Shown: piece after piece, positions 46,784 through 55,273 of the stretch
Layout: each line of letters opens with the position of its first letter
Numbering within the stretch: position 1 is the first letter of the stretch
Assembly (NCBI RefSeq): GCF_964021845.1
Contig: NZ_CAXHZC010000002.1
Location: forward strand, 1-64,000
DNA: 64,000 nucleotides
Reading direction: 5' to 3'
Origin: Arcticibacterium sp964021845
Lineage (GTDB): Bacteria > Bacteroidota > Bacteroidia > Cytophagales > Spirosomataceae
Made by a program: the position numbers and the translations under genes
The notes under the pieces: generated by a model
Seen by the model: the letters and a program-made list of their open reading frames with translations, nothing else
Database searches by the model: none
What the model was told of the DNA's origin: nothing

Positions 46784-47416
46784 TCAGGCGTTGGCCGCTA
46801 AATATTCTGATACACTTTCATGACTCTCTTTCAGTGTGTCATCACCAGACTGCCAGTTTGCAGGACAAACTTCGCCATACTTCTGGCTAAACTGCCAAGC
46901 ATCAATAGTTCTTAATTCTTCGTCTACACTTCTTCCAATTGGGAAATAGTTTACAACCTCATGACGAACAATTCCTTCTTTATCTATCAAGAATGTTCCT
47001 CTGAAAGCTACTGGCTCTCCTACAAACTCCAATTGACCATTGTCAGCCATTTGGTATGAACCACCTAAAACACCAAAGTTATTTGAGATAGTTTTGTCTG
47101 TATCAGCTACGATTGGGTATTTAACACCTTCTATCCCGCCTTGCTTTCTTGGCGTACGTAACCATGCCAAGTGCGTTTGCTCCGTATCAGTAGAACATCC
47201 TACTACTACTACACCTCTCTCTTCAAACTCAGCTATTTTGTTTTGAAAAGCAATAAGCTCAGTAGGACAAACAAAAGTAAAATCCTTTGGGTAAAAGAAT
47301 AATAAAACCTCATTCTTTCCTATGTACTTCTCTAGTGAAAAATTTTCATCTAAAGTATATCCTTCAACGGCAGCTACTGCCTTAAAAATTGGTGCTTTTT
47401 TACCTACTAACGACAT
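46784..47416 (-). CDS. 2-Cys peroxiredoxin (AhpC/Tsa family)
   Basis: This 210-residue peroxiredoxin has the peroxidatic cysteine C50 (FTFVCPTEL) and resolving C184 (GEVCPANW), both at expected positions for typical 2-Cys enzymes. It reduces hydrogen peroxide and organic peroxides with thioredoxin or AhpF. A TAACTTTG promoter (47452-47445) sits just upstream. Thiol peroxidase (58124) and di-haem peroxidase (19606) are other peroxidases in the window. Confidence 0.95.
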   Translation of the reverse strand: MSLVGKKAPIFKAVAAVEGYTLDENFSLEKYIGKNEVLLFFYPKDFTFVCPTELIAFQNKIAEFEERGVVVVGCSTDTEQTHLAWLRTPRKQGGIEGVKYPIVADTDKTISNNFGVLGGSYQMADNGQLEFVGEPVAFRGTFLIDKEGIVRHEVVNYFPIGRSVDEELRTIDAWQFSQKYGEVCPANWQSGDDTLKESHESVSEYLAANA

Positions 47417-47444
47417 ATATAATTTCTGTTTTAATTCAAGTTTG

Positions 47445-47452
47445 CAAAGTTA
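47445..47452 (-). promoter_or_regulatory. Bacteroidota -7 element for peroxiredoxin
   Basis: TAACTTTG on the minus strand, 28 bp before the ATG. The remaining gap to 47829 (377 bp) contains only AT-rich sequence, with no gene, motif or repeat recognised. Confidence 0.5.
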
Positions 47453-47829
47453 CTGTGAAGAGCCGCTTTAGTCCAATCTTTAAACCAATTTTGACAAGCA
47501 TTTCCTTTAACTTTAATTGCATTTTTCCAAGTTGTTTTTTCATCAAAAATAGACGCTTGTACTTAATTGCTTAAAAATATAAATCATCGTAGACAAACTT
47601 ATTAGGCGTATAGACTGCATATTAGAACAAAAAGTTACTTCTGAGTTATCATAGAAAACAAATACCAATGTCTAAGCAAAGACTTTTGAAATGGTCACTT
47701 ATTGAATATTTTTAATAAGGAAAACACTATAAATGAGTATTCGTACAGAGCAATCCTGAGTTTAGATAGAATAATTGGAATGTTTTTTGCGTTTTCATGT
47801 TTATAAGAAGCATATTAAAAAAACTTTCC

Positions 47830-48384
47830 ATGTTAAAAAGAATCTCTGTTTTACTCTTAACCGCTTTATTGTTTATAGGAACTTCGTCTTTTAAAAAAGA
47901 AACAGAAGCTACTATTAATTGGATGAGTATTGAGGAAGCTTACGCTGCCGCTCAAAATAATCCAAAGAAAGTAATTATCGATGTTTATACAGATTGGTGC
48001 GGATGGTGCAAAGTAATGGATAAGAAAACCTTCAAAAACCCAGAAGTAGTAAAATATGTAAATGAAAACTTTTACGCCGTAAAGCTAGACGCCGAAAGCC
48101 GTGAAGATATCACATTGGGTACCACTACGTATAAATACAATGCTCAAAACAGAGCAAACGACATAGCTGTAGCACTTTTACAGGGAAAACTAAGTTATCC
48201 TAGCATCGTTTATTTAGATGAAGAGTTTAACATGATTCAACCAATACCTGGCTATATGGAGGCTAGAGCCTTTCATGAAGTAATTACCTTCATTGGTGAA
48301 GATTATCACAAAAAAGAAGCATTTGATGCTTATAAAGCAACGACCTATAAAGATATATTTAAGACCTCTTTAGTAAGTCTATGA
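47830..48384 (+). CDS. Thioredoxin-family protein with CGWC motif, exported
   Basis: The ATG at 47830 gives 184 residues with a signal peptide (LLLTALLFIGTSS); the longer ORF from 47797 adds only a basic tail. The thioredoxin motif DWCGWCK has C57 and C60. The fold continues with FVYLD-like SYPSIVYLDEEF, where the conserved cis-Pro is present. It probably acts as a periplasmic thiol reductase or isomerase. It is convergent with the porin gene, with only 2 bp between stops. Confidence 0.85.
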   Translation: MLKRISVLLLTALLFIGTSSFKKETEATINWMSIEEAYAAAQNNPKKVIIDVYTDWCGWCKVMDKKTFKNPEVVKYVNENFYAVKLDAESREDITLGTTTYKYNAQNRANDIAVALLQGKLSYPSIVYLDEEFNMIQPIPGYMEARAFHEVITFIGEDYHKKEAFDAYKATTYKDIFKTSLVSL

Positions 48385-48386
48385 AA

Positions 48387-49583
48387 TTAGTAATTTAATT
48401 GAAGTTGAAACCTCAAAGTATTACCCTTAACGTGATGAACCGGTCTTAAGGCATCTTCAAAGGTTCTATCTGAAATCATGTAAAGTGCTACTAGTTCAAA
48501 ATACTTATTAAACTGCCACTCTACTCCTAGTTCAAAATCTCGTACTAAATAAGAGCGTGCGTCTACTTCAAATTTCTTTCCGCCATCATAGTATTGATAC
48601 TTAAGAAATGGTATGAAGGTGTGCTTGCCTTTGGTGGCTCTATACATTAGTTGGGCATAGCCGCCTTTTAAGTTTTTGAGTTCAGTTTCCATTAGGCTGG
48701 CATTAAACTCTGGGCCTTTTCCCACATTATACTCGGCCTGAAAACCTAAAGGTTGTGGGTAAACAACTAATGTTCCCCCGATTCTTTCATCATCAAATAA
48801 GTTTTGATTAGACAAGTTCCCTTCACTTAAGGGTATTGTGTACTTCCCTTTGTATGCCTGAATACTAGTTTCAACTATTTGACCGTTAGCAAATTCAAAA
48901 GGATAAGTCATTCTTACAACCGCATGAATATTATCATTTTTCTCTACTCTTCCAGCCCCTTGACCATTGTAAAGTCCAAAGCCGAACATTCCATAATCAC
49001 CAGAACCCTTTAGACCACTTTTAGTTAAAAAAGCAAGTCGTTTTCTAATTTCGACAGGCGTATAATAAAAGAATACACCTAAATCACGTTCATCTTTAGC
49101 AGCAGAATTTAAAGCATCGTTTCTGTCTAAAGCTAGCCTATTACTAGACGATTGCATGTTTTCAAAACTATATGGCACCTTGCTCTGACCAATTCTAAAC
49201 CGATATTCTCTTTCATCATCCAAAGAAACATCAAAATATGCATCTTTAAGGCTTAACAGGTGGGTTAGAGAACTACCTCCTGAAGTTGCCATGTCAAACT
49301 GCAAATAGGCGTACATTTTAGGAGCTACATTTCCAGCAAACTTAACTCGTGCCCGCCTCAAGAAAAAGCCACCGTCTTTACCTAAAGATTTGTCGCATTG
49401 ATCACACTCTAATTCATCTGTAGTTTCAAAAAGTCTGTTATATCTTAATTGAGTATAGCCACCAAAACCGAGTCTTTCATACCAGTTATCACTAACTGAT
49501 TCAATCTTCTGAGCTGTAAGTTGAGTGATAAAACTTAGGCATAACAATACCATTAAGGTCAACGCCTTTTTTAAAAAATTCAT
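48387..49583 (-). CDS. Phosphate-selective-porin-like outer-membrane barrel (OprO/P family)
   Basis: This 398-residue protein has a signal peptide (ending LTAQK) and barrel-like strands throughout, with FRIGQSKVPYSFENMQSS and LALYMISDRTF-like blocks of the OprP/OprO family. The end RFQLQLNY carries an aromatic terminus. It lies 61 bp behind a PiT-like permease on the same strand, which supports a shared job in phosphate or other oxyanion uptake, this one across the outer membrane. Confidence 0.85.
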   Translation of the reverse strand: MNFLKKALTLMVLLCLSFITQLTAQKIESVSDNWYERLGFGGYTQLRYNRLFETTDELECDQCDKSLGKDGGFFLRRARVKFAGNVAPKMYAYLQFDMATSGGSSLTHLLSLKDAYFDVSLDDEREYRFRIGQSKVPYSFENMQSSSNRLALDRNDALNSAAKDERDLGVFFYYTPVEIRKRLAFLTKSGLKGSGDYGMFGFGLYNGQGAGRVEKNDNIHAVVRMTYPFEFANGQIVETSIQAYKGKYTIPLSEGNLSNQNLFDDERIGGTLVVYPQPLGFQAEYNVGKGPEFNASLMETELKNLKGGYAQLMYRATKGKHTFIPFLKYQYYDGGKKFEVDARSYLVRDFELGVEWQFNKYFELVALYMISDRTFEDALRPVHHVKGNTLRFQLQLNY

Positions 49584-49612
49584 TCTTTTCTTGATTCTAT
49601 ATTGGTATTAAA

Positions 49613-49636
49613 AGAAGACTAATTCCTCAGTCTTCT
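49613..49636 (-). terminator. Intercistronic hairpin between PiT-like gene and porin gene
   Basis: AGAAGACT (49613-49620) and AGTCTTCT (49629-49636) pair around an 8-nt loop. On the minus strand a short TTTAAT follows, so it is a weak terminator or a processing site that could lower porin expression relative to the permease. Confidence 0.55.
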
Positions 49637-49644
49637 AAAAGTGC

Positions 49645-50589
49645 TTATCTATGAGTAGCCAAGTAGTTAACACCAAGTGCTATTACAACTGAAATGGTCA
49701 TACCTATAACTAATTTGCCAAAATCATTAGAGATAATAGGAAACAGTTTTTTCATTTTTCTATGCTTTGATAGTGTAGTTATTGCCATTTCTCTACCAGT
49801 TAACAATCCAATAAAAACCCATGTGGTTGACATTGGAATAGAATTAACCTCTTTGAAAAAGAATAAAATAACGGCGTACACAAAATCAATTATTGTAGCG
49901 GAGCGGACGTACTTCGTATTAGTTTTGGTTCTAACTATGTTTTGAATCTTACCTCCACCCTCTCTAAAGATGAAGAAAATAACTGCTGTAAAGAAAACCA
50001 AGATTAATATCAATTGAAGAAACGAAATTTGCCTTGGTAGAAAAACCGAAATATTAGCAACATCATGTGTAAGCCAGCTCCACCAAAGAAAACCTGTAGA
50101 AACCCACTGCAGCTTTAGCCATAACTCTTTATTCCTCCCTCTGATACTCGCCTTTTCATCTAATACCTTGGAAATAAGAATCCAAAATATGTAGGCTGTA
50201 ACTGCCGACAATGCATACCCTATTATAGACTTAAGCAGCATACTCTCTAATACTACTGTAGAAGCGAAAGTGGCCAGAATTAAGAAAGAGGTAGAAACTG
50301 GTATTCCTTTCCTTGTCAAAAATATCAAAACCACCGGAGCTATTCCGTGATACCACTCAACCTTCACAAAGGGAATTTTCTCTAAACGTCCATAAGATAT
50401 GTCACCGTCATAGGCAAACCAACTAAACCCGACTGTCAGTATTAAACCACCCGCAGCAAATAAGGCCAAATAATACCAAGGAGTCTTTTTATTAGACGAC
50501 ATCCATGTTCCTAAAGTCTGAATAGAATCATTGGCTATTACAGAATAGGATGCTAACAAGAAAAAGAAAATAGAAAGGAACTGCTCCAT
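49645..50589 (-). CDS. PiT-like (PHO4 superfamily) inorganic phosphate permease, paralogue 1
   Basis: This 314-residue membrane protein has eight to ten hydrophobic helices. Two PHO4-type signature copies are recognisable: ANDSIQTLGTW at 19-29 and HDVANISVFLPR at about 174-185. A late STTWVFIGLLTGREMA resembles the PiT STTH block. It is shorter and more divergent than classical PiT, so the phosphate assignment is inferred from these motifs, the porin downstream and the 11-bp TTAA repeats upstream. It is about 80% identical to the product of 51010 by eye. Confidence 0.65.
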   Translation of the reverse strand: MEQFLSIFFFLLASYSVIANDSIQTLGTWMSSNKKTPWYYLALFAAGGLILTVGFSWFAYDGDISYGRLEKIPFVKVEWYHGIAPVVLIFLTRKGIPVSTSFLILATFASTVVLESMLLKSIIGYALSAVTAYIFWILISKVLDEKASIRGRNKELWLKLQWVSTGFLWWSWLTHDVANISVFLPRQISFLQLILILVFFTAVIFFIFREGGGKIQNIVRTKTNTKYVRSATIIDFVYAVILFFFKEVNSIPMSTTWVFIGLLTGREMAITTLSKHRKMKKLFPIISNDFGKLVIGMTISVVIALGVNYLATHR

Positions 50590-50822
50590 TTTTTAAAAAT
50601 TACCTTTAAAATAATATTTGCTAAGCTAATAATTGTATACCATCCTTACTCCCAAATAGAAAACTTGAAAGGCTTTTCGGCCGGTGCTACTCCAAAACAC
50701 CTCCAAAACACTTTGCACAAATCCTCTTAATTCGGGAAAAGGCACTTATTTTAAGACTTTTATACTTAACTCATATACTTATTGGCACAAAAGTCTAAAA
50801 TAACAGAGTGTGTAAAAATAAT
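50590..50822 (-). other. Long leader of PiT-like paralogue 1
   Basis: Together with the Pho-like site at 50823-50855 and the stretch up to 51009, this forms a 420-bp gap between the two permease genes. A TATTTTTA -7-like sequence on the minus strand lies just downstream of the Pho-like site, giving a leader of about 210 nt. No ORF or known riboswitch fold was recognised. Confidence 0.3.
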
Positions 50823-50855
50823 CCAATATTAAGAAATTGTTAACTTTACATTAAA
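50823..50855 (-). promoter_or_regulatory. Three TTAA direct repeats at 11-bp spacing (Pho-box-like)
   Basis: On the minus strand TTAATGT, TTAACAA and TTAATAT follow one another with 4-bp spacers, exactly 11 bp apart (TTAA at 50851, 50840 and 50829). This matches the period of PhoB/PhoP boxes. The core CCAATATTAA-N-AAATTGTTAA is repeated upstream of the second permease gene. Confidence 0.55.
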
Positions 50856-51009
50856 TTCGACATAATTCCACTTTTTGTCGATGTATAAACAAGCAACATA
50901 AAACCACAACACACTGATAACAAGGGTATAACAAAAAAAATAGAGCTTCTTAAGTAAAAGCACTATTAAATAACGTTAAGGTTAAGAAAACTCGTTTTGA
51001 AACGGAATA

Positions 51010-52035
51010 TTAGTATTTAGCCGCCAGGTAATTCACACCCAAAGCTATCACAACAGAAACGGTCATCCCAAGTACTAGTTTCCCAAAATCATTACGAATG
51101 ATAGGGAAAAGGTTCTTAATTTTCCTGTGTTTTGATAAAGTAGTAATAGCCATTTCTCTACCTGTCAGAAGTCCTATAAACACCCATGTGGTGGACATTG
51201 GTATAGAATTAACTTCTTTAAAGAAGAACAAAATAATAGCATATACAAAATCTATTATTGTGGCAGACCTCACATATTTAGTATTAGTTTTGGTCAATAC
51301 TATACCTTGAATTTTACCTCCGCCTTCTCTAAAAATAAAGAAGATTACACTGGTAAAAAAGACCAGTATTAAAATCAATTGAAGCCCTGATATCTGACGA
51401 GGAAGGAAAACTGAAATGTTGGCTACATCATGTGTTAACCAACTCCACCACAGGAAACCCGTAGAAACCCACTGAAGCGAACTCCAATACTTTTTTTGAA
51501 AGTCGGTGTAACTCAAGCCCTTTTCACCATCCTTTTTGATAAAAAATTTATAAATAAGCCCCGAAAGCCCACTTTGCTTATTATTTCTAATACTCTTCTT
51601 CTCGTCCAAAACCCTTGAAATGGCTATCCAAAAGATATAAGCTGTTACTGCAGAGACCCCGTAACCTACTATAGACTTCAGAAGCATAGACTCTAATACT
51701 ACAGTAGATGCAAATGTGGCCAGAATCAAAAATGACGTTGAAACCGGAATTCCCATTCTTGTCATAAGAATTAACACCACAGGTGCTATTCCATGATACC
51801 ACTGAACTTGTACGAAGGGGATCTTCTCTAACCTTCCGTATGATATATCACCATTATTAGCAAACCAACTATAGGAAACAGTCAAAATCAAACCTATAGC
51901 TGCAAAGGAGGCTAAATAATACCATGGGGTTTTTCTATTTGAAGACATCCAAGTCCCGAGTGTCTGGATAGAATCATTAGCAATCACAGAATACGATGCT
52001 AGCAAAAAGAAAAAAATTGATAGATATTGATCCAT
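51010..52035 (-). CDS. PiT-like (PHO4 superfamily) inorganic phosphate permease, paralogue 2
   Basis: This 341-residue protein is a close tandem paralogue of the product of 49645. Start, helices and end are almost identical (ANDSIQTLGTWMSSN, HDVANISVFLPRQIS, SIPMSTTWVFIGLLTGREMA). It differs by an insertion of about 27 residues in the central cytoplasmic loop (about 160-190, IYKFFIKKDGEKGLSY). The insertion may change regulation or partner binding. Transcription is likely separate, since each gene has its own 11-bp repeat site upstream. Confidence 0.65.
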   Translation of the reverse strand: MDQYLSIFFFLLASYSVIANDSIQTLGTWMSSNRKTPWYYLASFAAIGLILTVSYSWFANNGDISYGRLEKIPFVQVQWYHGIAPVVLILMTRMGIPVSTSFLILATFASTVVLESMLLKSIVGYGVSAVTAYIFWIAISRVLDEKKSIRNNKQSGLSGLIYKFFIKKDGEKGLSYTDFQKKYWSSLQWVSTGFLWWSWLTHDVANISVFLPRQISGLQLILILVFFTSVIFFIFREGGGKIQGIVLTKTNTKYVRSATIIDFVYAIILFFFKEVNSIPMSTTWVFIGLLTGREMAITTLSKHRKIKNLFPIIRNDFGKLVLGMTVSVVIALGVNYLAAKY

Positions 52036-52228
52036 AATTTATAATCTAATTAGGTTTATACCGCTGCCTATAATAGTGAAACAAACGTCTAACCGACTAG
52101 AACACTAATCATAACAGAAAGCCCTAACAAACACTTTATAGTTAAACTCACTCCTATCATTTGCCTCATTGACAAATGTTCTTAATTATGTCGCAAAAGT
52201 CACGATTAATAAAAGTAGCCCCCGTATT
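52036..52228 (-). other. Leader of PiT-like paralogue 2
   Basis: This is part of a 396-bp divergent gap shared with ispF. A TACTTTTA -7-like sequence on the minus strand follows the Pho-like site. No gene was found. The ispF promoter lies at the other end (52420). Confidence 0.3.
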
Positions 52229-52250
52229 CCAATATTAATAAATTGTTAAA
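52229..52250 (-). promoter_or_regulatory. TTAA direct repeats at 11-bp spacing (Pho-box-like), second copy
   Basis: TTAACAA and TTAATAT on the minus strand are 11 bp apart (TTAA at 52246 and 52235), within CCAATATTAATAAATTGTTAA. It differs from the site before paralogue 1 at one base over this core. Confidence 0.55.
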
Positions 52251-52419
52251 TTTGGTAATTCAACAATGTTAACACCCTAAACCAGGTCTTAAGATTCGGT
52301 AAAACCCTCACAAGAAAGTCGCAAAAACTTCTCGCTATCTACGCCAAAACCAATCTTCTCAAAAATCTTTCAAACAAAAAATGTTGGTTAAATATAAAAT
52401 CATCCGCATAATGTTTTGT

Positions 52420-52427
52420 TACTTTTG
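52420..52427 (+). promoter_or_regulatory. Bacteroidota -7 element almost touching the ispF start
   Basis: TACTTTTG fits TAnnTTTG and ends only 4 bp before the first ATG of ispF. Transcription starting at the usual distance would begin at or inside the ATGATG, so the mRNA may be leaderless. Confidence 0.45.
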
Positions 52428-52431
52428 AAAC

Positions 52432-52914
52432 ATGATGAATATTAAAATTGGACATGGTTATGATGTCCACGAGCTTGCGGCTGGTTATGAACTAACACTT
52501 GGTGGCATAAAAATACCTCATACCGTGGGTTCAATGGGTCATTCCGACGCTGATGTCCTTTTACATGCTATTTGCGACGCATTATTAGGTGCCCTTTCTT
52601 TAGGAGATATTGGACTACATTTCAAAAACACTGACCCGCAATGGAAAGGAGCCGATAGTAAAATATTCCTTACTGAAGTGAACAGAATGATTATTGAAAA
52701 AGGCTGGAAAGTAGGAAATATTGATTCTACACTTATTCTTCAAGAACCTAAAATTGGTAAATACGTTCCAGAAATGAAAAAGGCGATTGCAACTTGCATT
52801 AACATTCCGGAAGATTGTGTCAGCATAAAAGCCACTACCGCCGAAAACATGGGTTTTGTAGGAAGAAAAGAAGGCCTAGAAGCACATGCAGTTTGCTTAG
52901 TTTTCAAGGATTAA
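52432..52914 (+). CDS. ispF: 2-C-methyl-D-erythritol 2,4-cyclodiphosphate synthase
   Basis: This 160-residue enzyme of the MEP isoprenoid pathway carries the metal and substrate motifs GHGYDVHEL (Asp11 and His13, counting from the first ATG) and HSDADVLLHAICDALLG. The C-terminal ATTAENMGFVGRKEG is the conserved cytidyl-binding region. Two consecutive ATGs exist, and either could be the start. Its -7 promoter element almost touches the ATG. Confidence 0.96.
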   Translation: MMNIKIGHGYDVHELAAGYELTLGGIKIPHTVGSMGHSDADVLLHAICDALLGALSLGDIGLHFKNTDPQWKGADSKIFLTEVNRMIIEKGWKVGNIDSTLILQEPKIGKYVPEMKKAIATCINIPEDCVSIKATTAENMGFVGRKEGLEAHAVCLVFKD

Positions 52915-53016
52915 TAGACTTCTTTTGCGATTTTGGAAAAATAAAATTTTGTTAAAAGCAATGATTCCCTACATAGAGTTACTTTTAGCTAATTCCAATT
53001 TGATTAAACATATATT

Positions 53017-54165
53017 ATGTCAAACAAATATACCCTCCTACTCATAACTCTATTTATATCTACAATATCATTAGCCCAGCAAATAGCCATTGGTGAAAGT
53101 ACTGACGGTGAAATCTCATTTGAAGAATATACACCAAAATCAACGTTGATAGTTGAATCTAATGTACCTACCACCGCAAAATTTCCTTTCATAGATATCC
53201 ATAATCATCAGTTTGGAATGAACACCAAAGCTAAACTTGACGATATAGTGCACGACATGGACAGCCTAAACATGAAAGTTATGATTAACCTAAGTGGACG
53301 TGGCTGGACCAGAGACATAGACAAATCCACTGAAACATTAGTAGGTTATGTAAAAGCGGTCAATGATAATTACCCCAACAGGTTTATCATTTTCACCAAT
53401 ATAGATTTTAACGGCATAAGTGAACCTGGCTGGACTGAAAGAGCAGTAAAAATGCTAGAAGACGATGTAAAACTTCGTGGGGCAGGTGGACTTAAGATTT
53501 ATAAAAGCCTTGGTTTTAATGTTACCAATGCCGACGGAAGTGTGGTAGCCGTTAACGATGAAAGAATTGACCCAGTTTGGGATATGGCAGGCAAACTAGG
53601 AATCCCTGTTTTAATACATACTGCTGAGCCTGCTTCTTTCTGGAATCCATTAAACAGGTATAACGAAAGGTGGCTTGAATTGAAAACACACCCAAGAAGA
53701 GCAAGAGACACCACAAAAGGTGATTACTCTTTTGAAGAGTTAATAGAGCAGCAGCATGATGTTTTTGCAAAACACCCAAACACTACATTTATAAACGCCC
53801 ACATGGGTTGGTACGCAAATAACCTTCAAAAGCTTGACAGCCTGATGATTGCTCTACCAAATACTTACGTGGAAATAGGTGCGGTAATAGCTGAACTAGG
53901 ACGTCAGCCGCGAGCGGCAAATAAGTTCTTTACCAAATGGCAAGACCGTGTTTTATTCGGAAAAGACTCCTGGAAACCAGAAGAGTATGAAACGTATTTC
54001 CATGTATTAGAAACAGAAGATGAGTATTTTGAATACCATAAAAAGTATCACGCTTTCTGGCCAATGTACGGCTTAGGTTTATCTGATGAGGTTTTGAAGA
54101 AGCTTTATTATAAAAATGCCTTGAAAATACTTCCTAGTATTGATAAGAGTATGTTTCCAGAATAG
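53017..54165 (+). CDS. Secreted amidohydrolase (amidohydrolase_2 type)
   Basis: This 382-residue protein has a signal peptide (ending ISLAQQ) and metal-binding motifs IDIHNHQFG (H-x-H), LIHTAEPASFW, FINAHMGW and VLFGKDSW (late Asp). This is the layout of the amidohydrolase_2 family of TIM-barrel hydrolases and decarboxylases, with the divalent metal held by the early HxH and late Asp. Being exported is unusual for the family. The substrate is unknown. A clear terminator follows at 54191. Confidence 0.82.
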   Translation: MSNKYTLLLITLFISTISLAQQIAIGESTDGEISFEEYTPKSTLIVESNVPTTAKFPFIDIHNHQFGMNTKAKLDDIVHDMDSLNMKVMINLSGRGWTRDIDKSTETLVGYVKAVNDNYPNRFIIFTNIDFNGISEPGWTERAVKMLEDDVKLRGAGGLKIYKSLGFNVTNADGSVVAVNDERIDPVWDMAGKLGIPVLIHTAEPASFWNPLNRYNERWLELKTHPRRARDTTKGDYSFEELIEQQHDVFAKHPNTTFINAHMGWYANNLQKLDSLMIALPNTYVEIGAVIAELGRQPRAANKFFTKWQDRVLFGKDSWKPEEYETYFHVLETEDEYFEYHKKYHAFWPMYGLGLSDEVLKKLYYKNALKILPSIDKSMFPE

Positions 54166-54190
54166 GGAATGACTTAGTGTTGATATTGAG

Positions 54191-54226
54191 AATACCTTGA
54201 GTTTACAGCTCAGGGTATTTTTTTTT
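54191..54226 (+). terminator. Rho-independent terminator after the amidohydrolase gene
   Basis: AATACCTTGAG and CTCAGGGTATT form a stem with one G-T pair, followed by nine Ts. Confidence 0.85.
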
Positions 54227-54231
54227 AAAAT

Positions 54232-54690
54232 TTATATCTCTTCAAACACATAAGCTTCTTTGTAATCTATTTCATAAGATTTTAAGAATTGGAGATATTC
54301 TTCTTTAAATGATTTCTTGCTGTGATGCTCTTCTTGCTGCTTGATATAATTAATAGTTGTCGGCAGTTGCGACTGCCCCAAAGTAAAAGCTCCAAAGCCC
54401 GCCTGCCATTCAAACTTACCTCTCACGAGTTGTTTTTCATTTATCCATTTGGAGGAATTTGCCTTAATGTCTCTGATAAGGTCGGATAGATTAATGTTAG
54501 CCTGCGTACCCATTAAAATATGAACGTGGTCTGGCATCCCATTAATTATCATCATCTTATGATTATTATTAGAAATAATTCCCGAGACGTATTTATAGAG
54601 CTCCTCTTTCCAAGATGATTGTATTAAGCTTTTCCTTCCTTTCACAGCAAAAATGACATGGAAGTATAGTTGTGTGTATGTGTTAGCCAT
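54232..54690 (-). CDS. IS200/IS605-type (REP-associated) Y1 transposase TnpA
   Basis: The ATG at 54690 gives 152 residues of the Y1 HUH single-strand transposase family. The HUH motif is H55-V-H57 (MPDHVHILMG). The catalytic tyrosine is Y115 (TTINYIKQQEEHH). No TnpB gene is present. The reading frame is intact. The sequence next to it (54785-55174) is full of repeated palindromes that such transposases act on, so it may be a RAYT-type gene, or an IS200 copy near foreign REPs. A longer ORF from 54738 lacks family support. Confidence 0.85.
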   Translation of the reverse strand: MANTYTQLYFHVIFAVKGRKSLIQSSWKEELYKYVSGIISNNNHKMMIINGMPDHVHILMGTQANINLSDLIRDIKANSSKWINEKQLVRGKFEWQAGFGAFTLGQSQLPTTINYIKQQEEHHSKKSFKEEYLQFLKSYEIDYKEAYVFEEI

Positions 54691-54784
54691 GGAATAAAAA
54701 TAGCGATTTCGTTTGAAATGGATAAAGTTATAAGTCAATTAAGTAGCTAGTTGGTATAACCGGTAGTAATAGAAACGCATCAAG

Positions 54785-55174
54785 AAAGCTCCAAAGAAGC
54801 GATATATCAATAGAAATACATTAAGAAAGCTCCAGCCGAGCAACATGTTTTTCATGGTAAATTAATCGTAAACAATTACATATCACCCCTCTGGGGTTTC
54901 AAACGCTATGCTGTGCAAATTACTATTAACATTTCACCCCGCTGGGGCTAGCTTGGCGAAGCAAAACGCATAAATTTCCAATTCTACATCAGACTGAGGA
55001 AAAGCTCCAGAGAAGCGAAATATTAATAGAAGAACACCAACACAAAAAAACTAGCTCCAGCGGAGCGGCATGTTTATCGCAACAAGAACTTATCAAAAAC
55101 TACATGTCACCCCTATGGGGTTTCTAAACTCTTTGTTGTCCAAATTACTATTAACATTTCGCCCCGCTGGGGCT
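54785..55174. repeat. Duplicated REP-like palindrome array beside the transposase
   Basis: Two 122-bp units (54828-54949 and 55053-55174) match without gaps at 225-bp offset. Each starts with AGCTCCAGC(C/G)GAGC, passes CACCCCT(C/A)TGGGGTTT and CAAATTACTATTAACATTTC, and ends (A/G)CCCCGCTGGGGCT. Each is preceded by a shorter palindrome AAAGCTCCA(A/G)AGAAGCG (54785 and 55001). All four palindrome classes are imperfect hairpins, typical of REP/BIME units moved by Y1 transposases. The rest of the gap (54691-55273) has no gene. Confidence 0.8.
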
Positions 55175-55234
55175 AAAAAACTTCCAGCTTAAATTAAGTG
55201 TCTAATAGACAATTAAAATATTCCACATTTTCCT

Positions 55235-55242
55235 TAGCTTTG
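55235..55242 (+). promoter_or_regulatory. Bacteroidota -7 element for xylB
   Basis: TAGCTTTG fits TAnnTTTG, 31 bp before the xylB ATG. Confidence 0.5.
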
Positions 55243-55273
55243 AGATTCAAACCTTATATAACTCAAATACCCT

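Noticed and set aside
47389..47574. 61-residue plus-strand ORF
   Set aside because: It starts inside the peroxiredoxin gene on the opposite strand and crosses its promoter.
51587..51802. 71-residue minus ORF inside PiT-like paralogue 2
   Set aside because: It is out of frame within a well-supported membrane protein gene.
54691..54738. Longer start for the IS200-type transposase
   Set aside because: The 16 added residues lack family similarity; TnpA proteins normally begin MANTYTQ as at 54690.
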